From positions 1 through 41,302 of the IMG/VR virus record IMGVR_UViG_3300008012_000054: DNA of 41,302 nt; one strand, written 5' to 3'. The notes beneath the pieces are model-generated. The model ran no database searches and was not told the DNA's origin. It saw nothing but the letters and a program-made list of their open reading frames with translations. The DNA comes from a virus. Below are positions 1-7,934 of the stretch, one piece after another. Position numbers and translations under genes: made by a program. Position 1 is the first letter of the stretch, and the number at the start of each line of letters is the position of its first letter.

Positions 1-1
1 T

Positions 2-2428
2 CAATTTAGAGAACTAAGCCAAGTTGGTGCAGGATTCAGCAACAGTATTTTTGAAATGAACAAAGTTGCTGCAACCAGTGGCATGGCTATGACACAGTTT
101 TACGAAACTATATCTGGCAACAGTGAAGTGTTAAGGATGCTAGGCGGCACAGTCACAGACGGTGCAAAACGTTTCTCAGAAATATCAAAAGGTATCCGTC
201 AAAGTGATCTTGGTCAAAGACTTTTACAATTAGGATTTACTGCTCAAGATATCAACGAAGGCTTTCTGTCTTATTCAAACAACATGCAACGCCAAGGATT
301 ATTGCAACGCATGAGCAATGCAGAGTTAATTGAAGGCAGTGCAAACTATCTAAAAGAAATTGACTTGCTTGCAAAAGCAACAGGCAAAAACAGACAAGAA
401 TTATTGAATCAAACCAGCGAGTTGCAAAACAGTGCAGCATTCCAGGCATTGCAAGCAAGAGCAAGTGCTGACGGTGCAGGACAACTGGAACGCAACATGG
501 CAAGTCTTGCAAGTTTCTTACCAGGCTTTACTGGCGACATCATGGACATGGCAAGTGGATTGCGTGGTAGCCAATTAGAAATAGGTTTGAGTCAAAGTGC
601 TGCTGGTCAACAAATGGTTAACTTGATTAGAAACATGGAAGGTATGAGCAATACTGAATTCCTAAGAAACATGCAGCAACTTGGTCCTCTTATTGGTAAT
701 ACTGTTGCAGCAATGGATCCAGCACAGATTAGAGCATTGAGAGCACAAGGTAGTCCTTTGGCTGCACTGTTTGATGCGATGCCTGCCTTTAGAGCAATGG
801 CAAACATTGATCCTGATGCAGCTGAAAAAGAACAAGAACAACGTAATAAACTAACAGAATTGTTTGCAGGATTTTCAGATGCAATATCAAGATTGTCATC
901 ATTTATCTTAGAGGAATTTTTGAACAGTGAAACGTTTGAATCTTTGAAAAGAATTGGCAACAGCCTGTCTGAGACATTCAAACAATTGTTTGGCGAACAA
1001 GGTGAAAGCGGTGCTTTTGCTAATGCAAGCGAAGGCATTAAAAATTTTACAACAACAATTGATACATGGTTTGTTGAAAATATTACTCAACCGTTACAAG
1101 CATTTATAGATGATTTTAATAACTTTAGTGCAGAAGGCGGAACACCTTTAGAATTTTTGAAAATGAAAGTCACAGAAGCAGGTAATGCTATTGCTGACTA
1201 TTTGTTAGGTCCTATTGAAAGTGAACCTGGAGGTCCAAACAGAGGACAACGAGCTGGCGGCATACTTAAAAAAATCACAGACGGTATAGCAAATGCATTC
1301 AGCGGAGACGGTGCAAGTAATTTTTTAACTAGTATCAGTGATAGTATTAAAGGTGTATACGAAAAACTAACAGCAGACGGAACATTTATAAGTGATGTAA
1401 CAAAAAGTGTCACTGACATTTTTACAAACCTAACAAGCGATCAAGGTTTTATAACAAACATCAGTAATGCAGTAACTAAAATATTCACAGACTTAACAAG
1501 CGATCAAGGGTTTATTACAAAAATTAATGATGCAATTTCAAGTATTTTTTCTGATCAAGGTGTAATTTCTAGTGTAAGCACTGCCTTTAGTGATTTTATG
1601 AAGAACAATACTGTAATACAAGCAATGTCAGATGCTATATCAAATGCAATGGATACTGTAGAAACCAGTCTGCGTGACTGGCTTGGTATGTCTCCAGGTG
1701 AAACGTTTACACAAAAATTAACCTCACTAGTCACAGACTTGACAAATTCAATTTTAGATATTATAAATGAAAAGATACCAACATTAATTAGCACAGCAGT
1801 AAGTGCTGCGGTAAGAGCTGTTACCGGAGAAGGTAAAAGAACATCAGTTACTGGTACACCCGATAGTGCTGGAGCAGAAACTATATTAGGGGACATTCAA
1901 GGAGATGGACTATTTAATTTTGACGATCTTGCTAAATTTGGATTATACGGATTAACAGATGTTAATGAAGTGGGTGGACAAGAATTAGTAAATAAGATAT
2001 TCGCAGCAAGCGGCTTAGACACTGGGTTCTGGGCTGGCAACACCCAAAATCCGTGGAGTAACAATAGATCTGTTGGCGATTTAAACAGAGCATTGGATGA
2101 ATTGAGAATACAAAATCAACAAGGAACAATTTCTAATGAAGCGTTAGAACTATTAGGACAACTAAATGCAGCATTACCAAACAAAAGAGTTGGCACATTA
2201 AGAGCAACTGGAAATCCGTTTGAACAAAAAGATGGATTACAGTTTGTGCATAGAGGAGAACAGATTATACCAGCAGGCGAAGCTAACATGACTCGTCAGT
2301 CTGATGTGGTTGCTGCCATAAATCGGTTAAATACTACTACCATGCAATTACTCGCAGCAACAAATCAAACCAACCGCGGGGTTCGCGGAATTAGCAACGA
2401 CTTCTTGAAAGGAGCGTTAACAGTATGA
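2..2428 (+). CDS. Probable tail tape-measure protein (5' end outside window)
   Basis: The frame is open from base 2, so the protein continues upstream of the window; the first internal ATG at 56 is not a convincing start. At least 808 residues are visible. The N-terminal part is Gln/Ala/Ser-rich and helical. The middle carries about five tandem units of roughly 20 residues (1307-1603). A dockerin/EF-hand-like stretch (GDIQGDGLFNFDDL, near 1889-1930) follows, and the C-terminus has 'VHRGEQIIPAGEAN', a pattern typical of tape-measure C-termini. Such proteins set tail length and sit inside the tail tube. It ends with a 4-base ATGA overlap onto the portal gene, so the two are translationally coupled. 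In T4 the gene before portal is the tube gene gp19, so the position is not T4-like. Alternative: another long internal virion protein. Confidence 0.6.
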   Translation, partial: QFRELSQVGAGFSNSIFEMNKVAATSGMAMTQFYETISGNSEVLRMLGGTVTDGAKRFSEISKGIRQSDLGQRLLQLGFTAQDINEGFLSYSNNMQRQGLLQRMSNAELIEGSANYLKEIDLLAKATGKNRQELLNQTSELQNSAAFQALQARASADGAGQLERNMASLASFLPGFTGDIMDMASGLRGSQLEIGLSQSAAGQQMVNLIRNMEGMSNTEFLRNMQQLGPLIGNTVAAMDPAQIRALRAQGSPLAALFDAMPAFRAMANIDPDAAEKEQEQRNKLTELFAGFSDAISRLSSFILEEFLNSETFESLKRIGNSLSETFKQLFGEQGESGAFANASEGIKNFTTTIDTWFVENITQPLQAFIDDFNNFSAEGGTPLEFLKMKVTEAGNAIADYLLGPIESEPGGPNRGQRAGGILKKITDGIANAFSGDGASNFLTSISDSIKGVYEKLTADGTFISDVTKSVTDIFTNLTSDQGFITNISNAVTKIFTDLTSDQGFITKINDAISSIFSDQGVISSVSTAFSDFMKNNTVIQAMSDAISNAMDTVETSLRDWLGMSPGETFTQKLTSLVTDLTNSILDIINEKIPTLISTAVSAAVRAVTGEGKRTSVTGTPDSAGAETILGDIQGDGLFNFDDLAKFGLYGLTDVNEVGGQELVNKIFAASGLDTGFWAGNTQNPWSNNRSVGDLNRALDELRIQNQQGTISNEALELLGQLNAALPNKRVGTLRATGNPFEQKDGLQFVHRGEQIIPAGEANMTRQSDVVAAINRLNTTTMQLLAATNQTNRGVRGISNDFLKGALTV
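1307..1603 (+). repeat. Tandem ~17-23-residue repeats in tape-measure-like protein
   Basis: About five consecutive coding units begin with Asp (DGASNF.., DGTFIS.., DQGFIT.., DQGFIT.., DQGVIS..) and end near LTA/LTS or FS/MK. The two DQGFIT units are nearly the same in protein sequence. Periodic helical repeats fit a tape-measure protein, in which repeat number scales with tail length. Confidence 0.6.
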
Positions 2429-4134
2429 GTTGGAAGAAACACTTTACTCCAGTAGCCACAAGTATGAATGTTGGCGGTAGCTATTCGCCTTTTAGCTTTA
2501 ACAAAGGCCAAGGCGTAGGTCCAGCAGCAGCAAACTACAGTTCTCACTTACCAGATGTTTATGTTGGTTCACCAAACCGTATTGAACGCTATGGTCAATA
2601 CAACACCATGGACAACGACAGTGAAGTAAATGCTGCTCTTGACATACTTGCAGAGTTCTGTTCGCAGAAAAACAAAGAAAATCAAACTCCATTTAAACTG
2701 GTATTCAGCAAAGCACCAACCAACACTGAAGTTCAAGTAATTGGCCAGTATCTTAAACAGTGGTGCAAGATACAAGAATTTGAAAAGCGTATCTTTAAAA
2801 TTATTAGAAACGTGTTTAAGTTTGGCGATCAGTTCTTTATTAGAGATCCAGAAACACAAAAGTGGTTTCATGTTGATCCAGCCAATGTAACTAAAATTAT
2901 TGTTAACGAATCACAAGGCAAACGTCCAGAACAGTATATTGTCAAAGACATTAACATTGCCTTTGAAGCACTGAGTGCAACAAAAATCAACACAAATCAA
3001 GCATATGGCCCAGGCGGCGGCGCTGGCTATCAAACACTTGATCAAAAATATATGACAGGAAGAACACCTGACAGCAACAACAGTAGATTTGGCAACGAAG
3101 CAAATGAAACAGCAGTTGATGCACAACATGTGGTTCACTTGTCAATGAGCGAAGGATTAGACCAAAACTTTCCTTTTGGCAACAGTTTGCTAGAAAGTAT
3201 TTTCAAAGTATACAAGCAAAAAGAACTGCTTGAAGATGCGATTATTATCTATCGTGTCCAACGTGCGCCTGAGCGCAGAGTATTCTACGTTGATGTGGGC
3301 AACATGCCATCACACCTTGCTATGCAGTTTGTGGAGCGTGTAAAAACGGAAATTCATCAAAGAAGAATCCCATCCAAGACAGGCGGTGGCCAAACAGTCA
3401 TAGACAGCAGTTACAACCCGCTATCAATTAACGAAGACTACTTCTTTCCTCAAACTGCTGAAGGCCGCGGCAGTAAGGTTGAAACACTACCAGGCGGAAC
3501 AAATCTGGGAGAAATTGACGATTTAAAGTATTTTACAAACAAATTACTACGTGGCTTGCGTATTCCTTCGAGCTACTTGCCAACTGGCGCAGATGACAGT
3601 GCAAGCCAATACAATGATGGTAGAGTGGGCACAGCGTATATTCAAGAATTGCGTTTCAACAATTATTGCGAACGCTTGCAAAGCATGATTACTGATGTTT
3701 TTAACAATGAATTCAAACTGTATCTCAATAAGAAAGGTATCAATGTCGATGTTGCTATGTTTGATCTAAAACTGCAACCTCCGCAAAACTTTGCAAGTTA
3801 TAGACAAGCTGAACTTGATAACAACAGAATATCAACTTTTGCACAAATGCAACAAATTCCGTTTATTTCCAATAGATTTGCTCTTGGACGTTTCTTAGGA
3901 TTGAGCAAAGAGGAAATTGCAGAAAACGAAAGACTGTGGCGTGAAGAAAACGACGAATACTTTAATGCAGGTGATGTTGATGCGGCAGCACAATTAAGAG
4001 ATGCAGGTATCACCGGAAGCGACATCAATAATGATTTAGAAGCTACAGCAGGAGATGAAGTAGAAACTGACGATATTGCAGCTGGAGGTGACGAAACTGC
4101 GGTAGGAGCAGACGATACTGCAACAGAGGCATAA
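2425..4134 (+). CDS. gp20: Portal vertex protein gp20
   Basis: A 569-aa protein that I recognise as the T4-type portal: 'EVNAALDILAEFCSQKN' near the N-terminus, and 'LLRGLRIPSSYLPTG' followed by a QYNDGRVG segment in the C-terminal half. The portal forms the dodecameric ring at one capsid vertex. It starts head assembly, serves as the DNA entry channel and docks the terminase and later the neck. T4 gp20 is about 520 residues, so the length fits. The ATG at 2425 has AAGGAG at 2409-2414 and overlaps the previous stop by 4 bases. The last ~60 residues are an Asp/Glu/Ala/Thr-rich acidic tail, probably disordered. The stop codon TAA lies inside a late-promoter-like TAAATA element. Confidence 0.95.
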   Translation: MSWKKHFTPVATSMNVGGSYSPFSFNKGQGVGPAAANYSSHLPDVYVGSPNRIERYGQYNTMDNDSEVNAALDILAEFCSQKNKENQTPFKLVFSKAPTNTEVQVIGQYLKQWCKIQEFEKRIFKIIRNVFKFGDQFFIRDPETQKWFHVDPANVTKIIVNESQGKRPEQYIVKDINIAFEALSATKINTNQAYGPGGGAGYQTLDQKYMTGRTPDSNNSRFGNEANETAVDAQHVVHLSMSEGLDQNFPFGNSLLESIFKVYKQKELLEDAIIIYRVQRAPERRVFYVDVGNMPSHLAMQFVERVKTEIHQRRIPSKTGGGQTVIDSSYNPLSINEDYFFPQTAEGRGSKVETLPGGTNLGEIDDLKYFTNKLLRGLRIPSSYLPTGADDSASQYNDGRVGTAYIQELRFNNYCERLQSMITDVFNNEFKLYLNKKGINVDVAMFDLKLQPPQNFASYRQAELDNNRISTFAQMQQIPFISNRFALGRFLGLSKEEIAENERLWREENDEYFNAGDVDAAAQLRDAGITGSDINNDLEATAGDEVETDDIAAGGDETAVGADDTATEA

Positions 4135-4143
4135 ATAATACTA
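4130..4143 (+). promoter_or_regulatory. Late-promoter-like element CATAAATA directly before an ATG
   Basis: CATAAATA, with TAAATA at 4132-4137, matches the T4 late consensus TATAAATA except at one position. In T4 that octamer spans about -13 to -6, which would place +1 at 4143, the A of the next gene's ATG. No Shine-Dalgarno is visible there. The element overlaps the portal stop codon. Activity is inferred. Confidence 0.5.
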
Positions 4144-4394
4144 TGATACTACGTGAGTTATATTATTTTGATAAACAGACTATGGAACCCAAAGAGGACC
4201 AGAGATACATCGCCGACGACGATGAAACACCAATTTCAATGGATGATACAAGAAAAACTAGACTCACGCTAAAAGATATAAACAGGGCACGTAGGGCAGA
4301 CGATGCTCATAAAAGAGAAGCTGAAAAAGACTTACTATATGTTAGGGCAATGTATGGACTAGCTGCTCAAGGTGGTGAAGAAGCAGTAGCATAG
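4143..4394 (+). CDS. Small charged protein in the gp67 (prohead core) position
   Basis: An 83-residue, highly charged, mostly helical protein: an acidic N-terminal half and a basic middle (KTRLTLKDINRARRADDAHK) followed by a helix ending in GGEEAVA. It sits between portal and the protease/scaffold genes, where T4 has gene 67, whose ~80-aa product is a prohead core component. Length and position match; I see no diagnostic motif, so the assignment rests on synteny. There is no Shine-Dalgarno before the ATG. A late-promoter-like TAAATA lies exactly five bases upstream, so it may be read from a leaderless mRNA or by coupling from the portal stop 8 bases away. Confidence 0.65.
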   Translation: MILRELYYFDKQTMEPKEDQRYIADDDETPISMDDTRKTRLTLKDINRARRADDAHKREAEKDLLYVRAMYGLAAQGGEEAVA

Positions 4395-4404
4395 GAGTCA
4401 ATTA

Positions 4405-5166
4405 TTGCCCAAAGTATATATTCCTGGCGAAACTAAAGCTCAAAGAAAAGCAAGAAAAAAAGAAGAGAAAGCAGCTATAAATCAAGCAGCTAAACTTCAT
4501 GCACGGGTAAGAGAATTACCTAAACCTCCTCCGCCACCTATAAGCCCAGGTCCTAGTGATCAAATAAAACAAAATGACACTTGTTTTGTATTAGGCAATG
4601 GAACCAGTAGAAAAGGCATAATTTTAGAAGAACTACGCCCGCTTGGCACAATTTATGGTTGTAATGCTTTGTATAGAGAGTTTATTCCTGATTATTTGGT
4701 AGCAGTTGATACAAAAATGATTAGGGAAATATCAACTAACGGTTATCAACACAAGTATCCAGTATGGACAAATCCTAACAAGTATAGTAGAAGTGTGCAA
4801 AATATAAACCTATTTCAACCTAATCTTGGTTGGAGCAGTGGACCTACTGCATTGAACTTTGCAAGTCAACAAAAACCCAAAGAAATATACATTCTTGGTT
4901 TTGACTATCAAGGCATAGGTATTAGAAATGAATTGGTAAACAATATGTATGCTGGCACCGAAAACTATAAAAACATCAATGATAGAGCAACTTATTTTGG
5001 AAATTGGGAAAGACAAACAGCAAGTGTAATTCAAAAAAATCCAAAAATTAGATATATAAGAGTAGTTCCTGAAGAAGGATTTTTTACTCCAAAAAGTTTA
5101 GAAGGACACGATAATTTAAGACACATTACTATAGAAAAATTTAAAAAATCTTTAAAATTATCATAA
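4405..5166 (+). CDS. Rossmann-like DUF115/MptE-type protein within the head gene cluster
   Basis: 253 residues beginning at TTG, chosen because AGGAG (4393-4397) lies 7 bases upstream and no ATG fits. Residues 1-55 are basic, then proline-rich (PKPPPPPISPGP), and look like a flexible tail. From about residue 58 the sequence reads 'CFVLGNGTSRKG' (glycine-rich nucleotide-binding-like loop), then 'IYGCNALYREFIPDYLVAVD' and 'EIYILGFDYQG'. This VLGNGxS...GxN...DYLVxxD layout is that of DUF115/MptE-like and some sialyl- or glycosyltransferase-like Rossmann proteins. Activity is unknown. Possible roles are nucleotide-sugar or nucleotide binding, or a structural role in the prohead, given its place among core genes. 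T4 has no counterpart between 67 and 68. Confidence 0.6.
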   Translation: MPKVYIPGETKAQRKARKKEEKAAINQAAKLHARVRELPKPPPPPISPGPSDQIKQNDTCFVLGNGTSRKGIILEELRPLGTIYGCNALYREFIPDYLVAVDTKMIREISTNGYQHKYPVWTNPNKYSRSVQNINLFQPNLGWSSGPTALNFASQQKPKEIYILGFDYQGIGIRNELVNNMYAGTENYKNINDRATYFGNWERQTASVIQKNPKIRYIRVVPEEGFFTPKSLEGHDNLRHITIEKFKKSLKLS

Positions 5167-5180
5167 GTGCGCACAAAATA

Positions 5181-5200
5181 GGCTCGTTTGAGCCCATTTC
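5181..5200 (+). terminator. Weak terminator-like hairpin
   Basis: GGCTC (5181-5185), loop GTTT, GAGCC (5190-5194), then CATTTC. It is a 5-bp GC stem with a poor T-tract. It separates the upstream gene from the late-promoter-like element at 5221. It may attenuate or protect transcripts rather than terminate fully. Confidence 0.4.
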
Positions 5201-5220
5201 TGCGTATATTTTCCTATAAA

Positions 5221-5235
5221 GTGTAAATATAACTG
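5221..5235 (+). promoter_or_regulatory. Late-promoter-like element GTGTAAATA
   Basis: TAAATA at 5224-5229 in an intergenic gap, 33 bases before the ATG at 5263; predicted +1 near 5235. It would drive the gp68-like, gp21, gp22 and gp23 genes. Confidence 0.55.
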
Positions 5236-5262
5236 ACAGCCTTGACAATAAAGGAGAATGAC

Positions 5263-6183
5263 ATGACTGATCAAACAAAATTCGAGGAAATGCTCGAAAA
5301 ACTAGTTAACGAGGACCGTGATGGCGCAGAAGCACTATTCCACGAAATCGTTGTAGAAAAATCAAGAGAAATTTATCAAAACATTTTAGACGAAGCTGAC
5401 GAAGAAGTTGAAGAGACTACAGATGAAGAAGTAGATGAAGCAACTGACGAAGAAGTAGACGAGTCAGAAGATGACGATCTAGATGAAGCAACTGATGAAG
5501 AAGTTGACGAGTCAGAAGATGACGATCTAGACGAAATGTTTGGACTAGATGAGCCAGAAATGGAAGCAGATCCAGCAATGGACATGATAGGTGACATTGA
5601 AGGTGGCGACGAAGGCGACATGGACATAGACGACGAAGGCGACGACGACGAAGAAGCCGAAGGTCCAGAAGAAGCAATGGCTGATCTAGAAGATGCACTA
5701 GAAGCATTAAAAGCAGAATTTGAAAAAATGATGGGTGACGAAGAGCCAGGCGACGAAGAGCCAGGCGACGAAGAGCCAGAAGAAGAAGCAATGGCATTCG
5801 AAGCAGATGACGAAGAAGTTGAAGAAGCAGCTGACGAAGAAGTTGAAGAAGCAGCTGACGAAGAAGTTGAAGAGTCAAAAGAGGCAAAAACAGCAAGCGA
5901 ACAAATGCGTGAGTATGTAGAAAAAATCACACCAAAAATGGGTGATACTGGCACAAACGGCACAAAATCAGCAGTAGCAGGTAAAAACGATATGGGCGGA
6001 ACATCTGCAAATATCGCACAAGGTTCAGCTGATGAAAAAGGCGGAACAGGCGCAGCAGCACCAAAAGAAGATAGCGCAGGGAATGTTAACACTCCAGGCG
6101 GTAAGGCTTCAAAATCAATGAAGTCGCAAAGCCCAGCGAAAGCTGGAGAAGCAGCCAACAAAAAACCTGTAATGGGTGGCTGA
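5263..6183 (+). CDS. Acidic prohead core protein, gp68-like
   Basis: 306 residues from the ATG at 5263, chosen because AAGGAG lies at 5251-5256; an in-frame TTG at 5242 lacks such a site. Residues ~1-45 form a helical head domain (FEEMLEKLVNEDRDGAEALF, then VVEKSREIYQNIL) that resembles the N-terminus of T4-type core protein gp68. Residues ~46-205 are extremely acidic, made of tandem Asp/Glu repeats. The C-terminal ~100 residues are Gly/Ser/Lys/Ala-rich and likely disordered. Prohead core proteins assemble with gp22 inside the prohead and are degraded by gp21. T4 gp68 is only about 140 aa, so the acidic expansion is notable. It is the first gene of a unit with gp21, gp22 and gp23. Confidence 0.7.
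   Translation: MTDQTKFEEMLEKLVNEDRDGAEALFHEIVVEKSREIYQNILDEADEEVEETTDEEVDEATDEEVDESEDDDLDEATDEEVDESEDDDLDEMFGLDEPEMEADPAMDMIGDIEGGDEGDMDIDDEGDDDEEAEGPEEAMADLEDALEALKAEFEKMMGDEEPGDEEPGDEEPEEEAMAFEADDEEVEEAADEEVEEAADEEVEESKEAKTASEQMREYVEKITPKMGDTGTNGTKSAVAGKNDMGGTSANIAQGSADEKGGTGAAAPKEDSAGNVNTPGGKASKSMKSQSPAKAGEAANKKPVMGG
5434..5880 (+). repeat. Acidic tandem coding repeats in gp68-like gene
   Basis: Three repeat families are visible. Two 48-base units (5434-5481, 5482-5529) both encode DEATDEEVDESEDDDL. Three 15-base units (5737-5781) encode DEEP(G/E). Three 24-base units (5809-5832, 5833-5856, 5857-5880) encode DEEVEEAA, the last ending SK. The near-identity at DNA level points to recent slippage or recombination. 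Confidence 0.8.
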
Positions 6184-6200
6184 TAAGTTAAGGAGTTTAG

Positions 6201-6827
6201 ATGTTTCGATTAACTGAATGTCTGAGTTTTGACCAAGCTAGAATGGTCGTTGAGTCTGCTGAAAACGATACAGGCGGTAAAGATTTGCACATGAAAGGCA
6301 TCTTTATCCAGGGTGGAGTTCTTAACGCAAATAAGCGTGTCTATCCGGTAGAAGAAATTGGCAGGGCTGTCACCACGCTCAATGAGCAGATAGCTAACGG
6401 ATACTCAGTGTGCGGTGAAGTCGATCATCCTGAAGGACTTAATATTAACTTAGATCGTGTAAGCCATATGATCACAGATATGTGGATGGATGGCCCAAAC
6501 GGTTATGGTAAGTTGAAGATTTTACCAACTCCGATGGGACAACTAGTTAAAACAATGCTTGAAAGCGGAGTAAAATTAGGTGTTTCATCGAGAGGTAGTG
6601 GTGAAGTTGATAACCAAGGTAATGTCCAAGGTTTTGAAATAATCACTGTGGACGTTGTGGCTCAGCCCAGCGCCCCTGGTGCATATCCAACTCCAATTTA
6701 CGAACAACTCATGAATGAAAGAGGTGGATATAAGGCATTTCTCACAAGTAGAGAAGTTCAAGGCGATCCAAAGGCACAAAAATACATTGCAGAGAGCTTA
6801 TTAAACATAATAAGCAGGCTCCAATAA
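6201..6827 (+). CDS. gp21: Prohead core protease gp21
   Basis: 208 residues, matching T4 gp21 (about 212 aa) in length. The herpesvirus-like serine protease signature is visible: His76 in 'CGEVDHPEG' and Ser129/Ser130 in 'LGVSSRGSGE', followed by 'IITVDVVAQPSAPGAY'. In T4 this enzyme is activated inside the prohead and cleaves the scaffold and core proteins and the N-terminus of gp23 after (L/I)-x-Glu sites, allowing capsid expansion. TAAGGAG lies just before the ATG at 6201, 17 bases after the gp68-like stop. The scaffold gene follows 11 bases downstream. The catalytic assignment is by pattern; the third triad residue was not assigned. Confidence 0.93.
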   Translation: MFRLTECLSFDQARMVVESAENDTGGKDLHMKGIFIQGGVLNANKRVYPVEEIGRAVTTLNEQIANGYSVCGEVDHPEGLNINLDRVSHMITDMWMDGPNGYGKLKILPTPMGQLVKTMLESGVKLGVSSRGSGEVDNQGNVQGFEIITVDVVAQPSAPGAYPTPIYEQLMNERGGYKAFLTSREVQGDPKAQKYIAESLLNIISRLQ

Positions 6828-6838
6828 AGGAGAAAATA

Positions 6839-7924
6839 ATGGAAGCACTAAAATCCCTTTTAGAAAGCGATGTAATTTCAGAAGCAATGAAACAAGAAAT
6901 TGAAGAAGCGTGGAATAGTAAAGTGGAAGAAAACCGCCTTGCTGTTACTAGTGAACTTCGTGAGGAATTTGCAAAAAAATATGAGCACGATAAAGGTGTG
7001 ATGATTGAAGCTATTGATACTATGGTAACTGAAAAGTTAACTGAAGAAATGGCTGAGTTTGCAGAAGACCGTAAGCAACTTGCTGAACAAAAAGCAAAAT
7101 ATGCAGTAGCTATGAAAGAAAATGCAAACTTGATGAATAAGTTTGTAACAGAAACATTAGCTAAAGAGGTCGGAGAACTACACGAAGATCAAAAAGCTAT
7201 GGCTAACAAGTTTACCGTGCTTGAAGAATTTGTTGTTGAACAACTTGCAAAAGAAATTGCAGAGTTTAATGAAGACAAAAAAGACCTTGCTGAAACAAAA
7301 GTGCGCCTAGTGCGCGAAGGTAAGGCACACTTCGATAAAGTCCGCAAAAACTTTATCGAAAGAAGTGCTAAAGCAATCTCTGAAACAGTTGACTCAGCCC
7401 TACGTGGAGAAATTAGTCAACTTAAAGAAGATATTGACGCAGCACGTCAAAATGATTTTGGTAGAAAGATTTTTGAAGCATTTGCTAATGAATACATGGG
7501 TTCACACCTAAACGAAAAATCAGAAGCCAAAAAGTTATTGAAAGTTGTTGATGCGAAAGACAAACAAATTGCAGAAGCAAAAGAATTAGCAATAAAAGCT
7601 AAAACTATTGCAGAAGCAAGAGATGCAGAGGTTAAGCGTCTAGTCGAAGCACAAGAACGTTCAAAAGTAATGAACGAACTTATTGGACCTTTAAGCAAGG
7701 ACCAAAAAGACATTATGACAGACTTACTGGAATCAGTTCAAACTGCAAAACTACGTTCTGCATTTGATAAGTATCTTCCATCAGTAATTGATGGCAATAG
7801 TCCAGCAAAGCAGAAGGCACAGCTTACAGAGGCAAAAGAAATTACAGGCAATAAAGAAACACAAAGTTCTAACTCACCAAGCGATCACAATGTCGTAGAC
7901 ATTAAACGCTTGGCTGGAATATAA
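6839..7924 (+). CDS. gp22: Prohead scaffold protein gp22
   Basis: 361 residues, almost entirely Glu/Lys/Ala-rich helix with long coiled-coil character (for example 'EEMAEFAEDRKQLAEQKAKY', repeated in related form as 'HEDQKAMANKF' and 'NEDKKDLAETK'). It lies between gp21 and gp23, the position of the main scaffold in T4-type phages. The T4 protein is about 270 residues. The scaffold forms the inner core that shapes the prolate or isometric prohead and is then destroyed by gp21. The ATG at 6839 is preceded by AAAGGAG. The C-terminus ends in a basic 'DIKRLAGI' tail, plausibly the part that contacts the shell. Confidence 0.88.
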   Translation: MEALKSLLESDVISEAMKQEIEEAWNSKVEENRLAVTSELREEFAKKYEHDKGVMIEAIDTMVTEKLTEEMAEFAEDRKQLAEQKAKYAVAMKENANLMNKFVTETLAKEVGELHEDQKAMANKFTVLEEFVVEQLAKEIAEFNEDKKDLAETKVRLVREGKAHFDKVRKNFIERSAKAISETVDSALRGEISQLKEDIDAARQNDFGRKIFEAFANEYMGSHLNEKSEAKKLLKVVDAKDKQIAEAKELAIKAKTIAEARDAEVKRLVEAQERSKVMNELIGPLSKDQKDIMTDLLESVQTAKLRSAFDKYLPSVIDGNSPAKQKAQLTEAKEITGNKETQSSNSPSDHNVVDIKRLAGI

Positions 7925-7934
7925 GGAGAAGAAA

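Noticed and set aside
5242-5262. TTG start seven codons before the gp68-like ATG
   Set aside because: The TTG has no ribosome site, while AAGGAG at 5251-5256 is correctly placed for the ATG at 5263.
5376-6161. Long antisense and alternate-frame open frames over the acidic repeat gene (Ser-rich 261 aa, Leu-rich 159 aa, Lys/Gln-rich 61 aa)
   Set aside because: Low-complexity mirrors of GAA/GAC-rich repeats, with no ribosome sites; shadows of the real gene.
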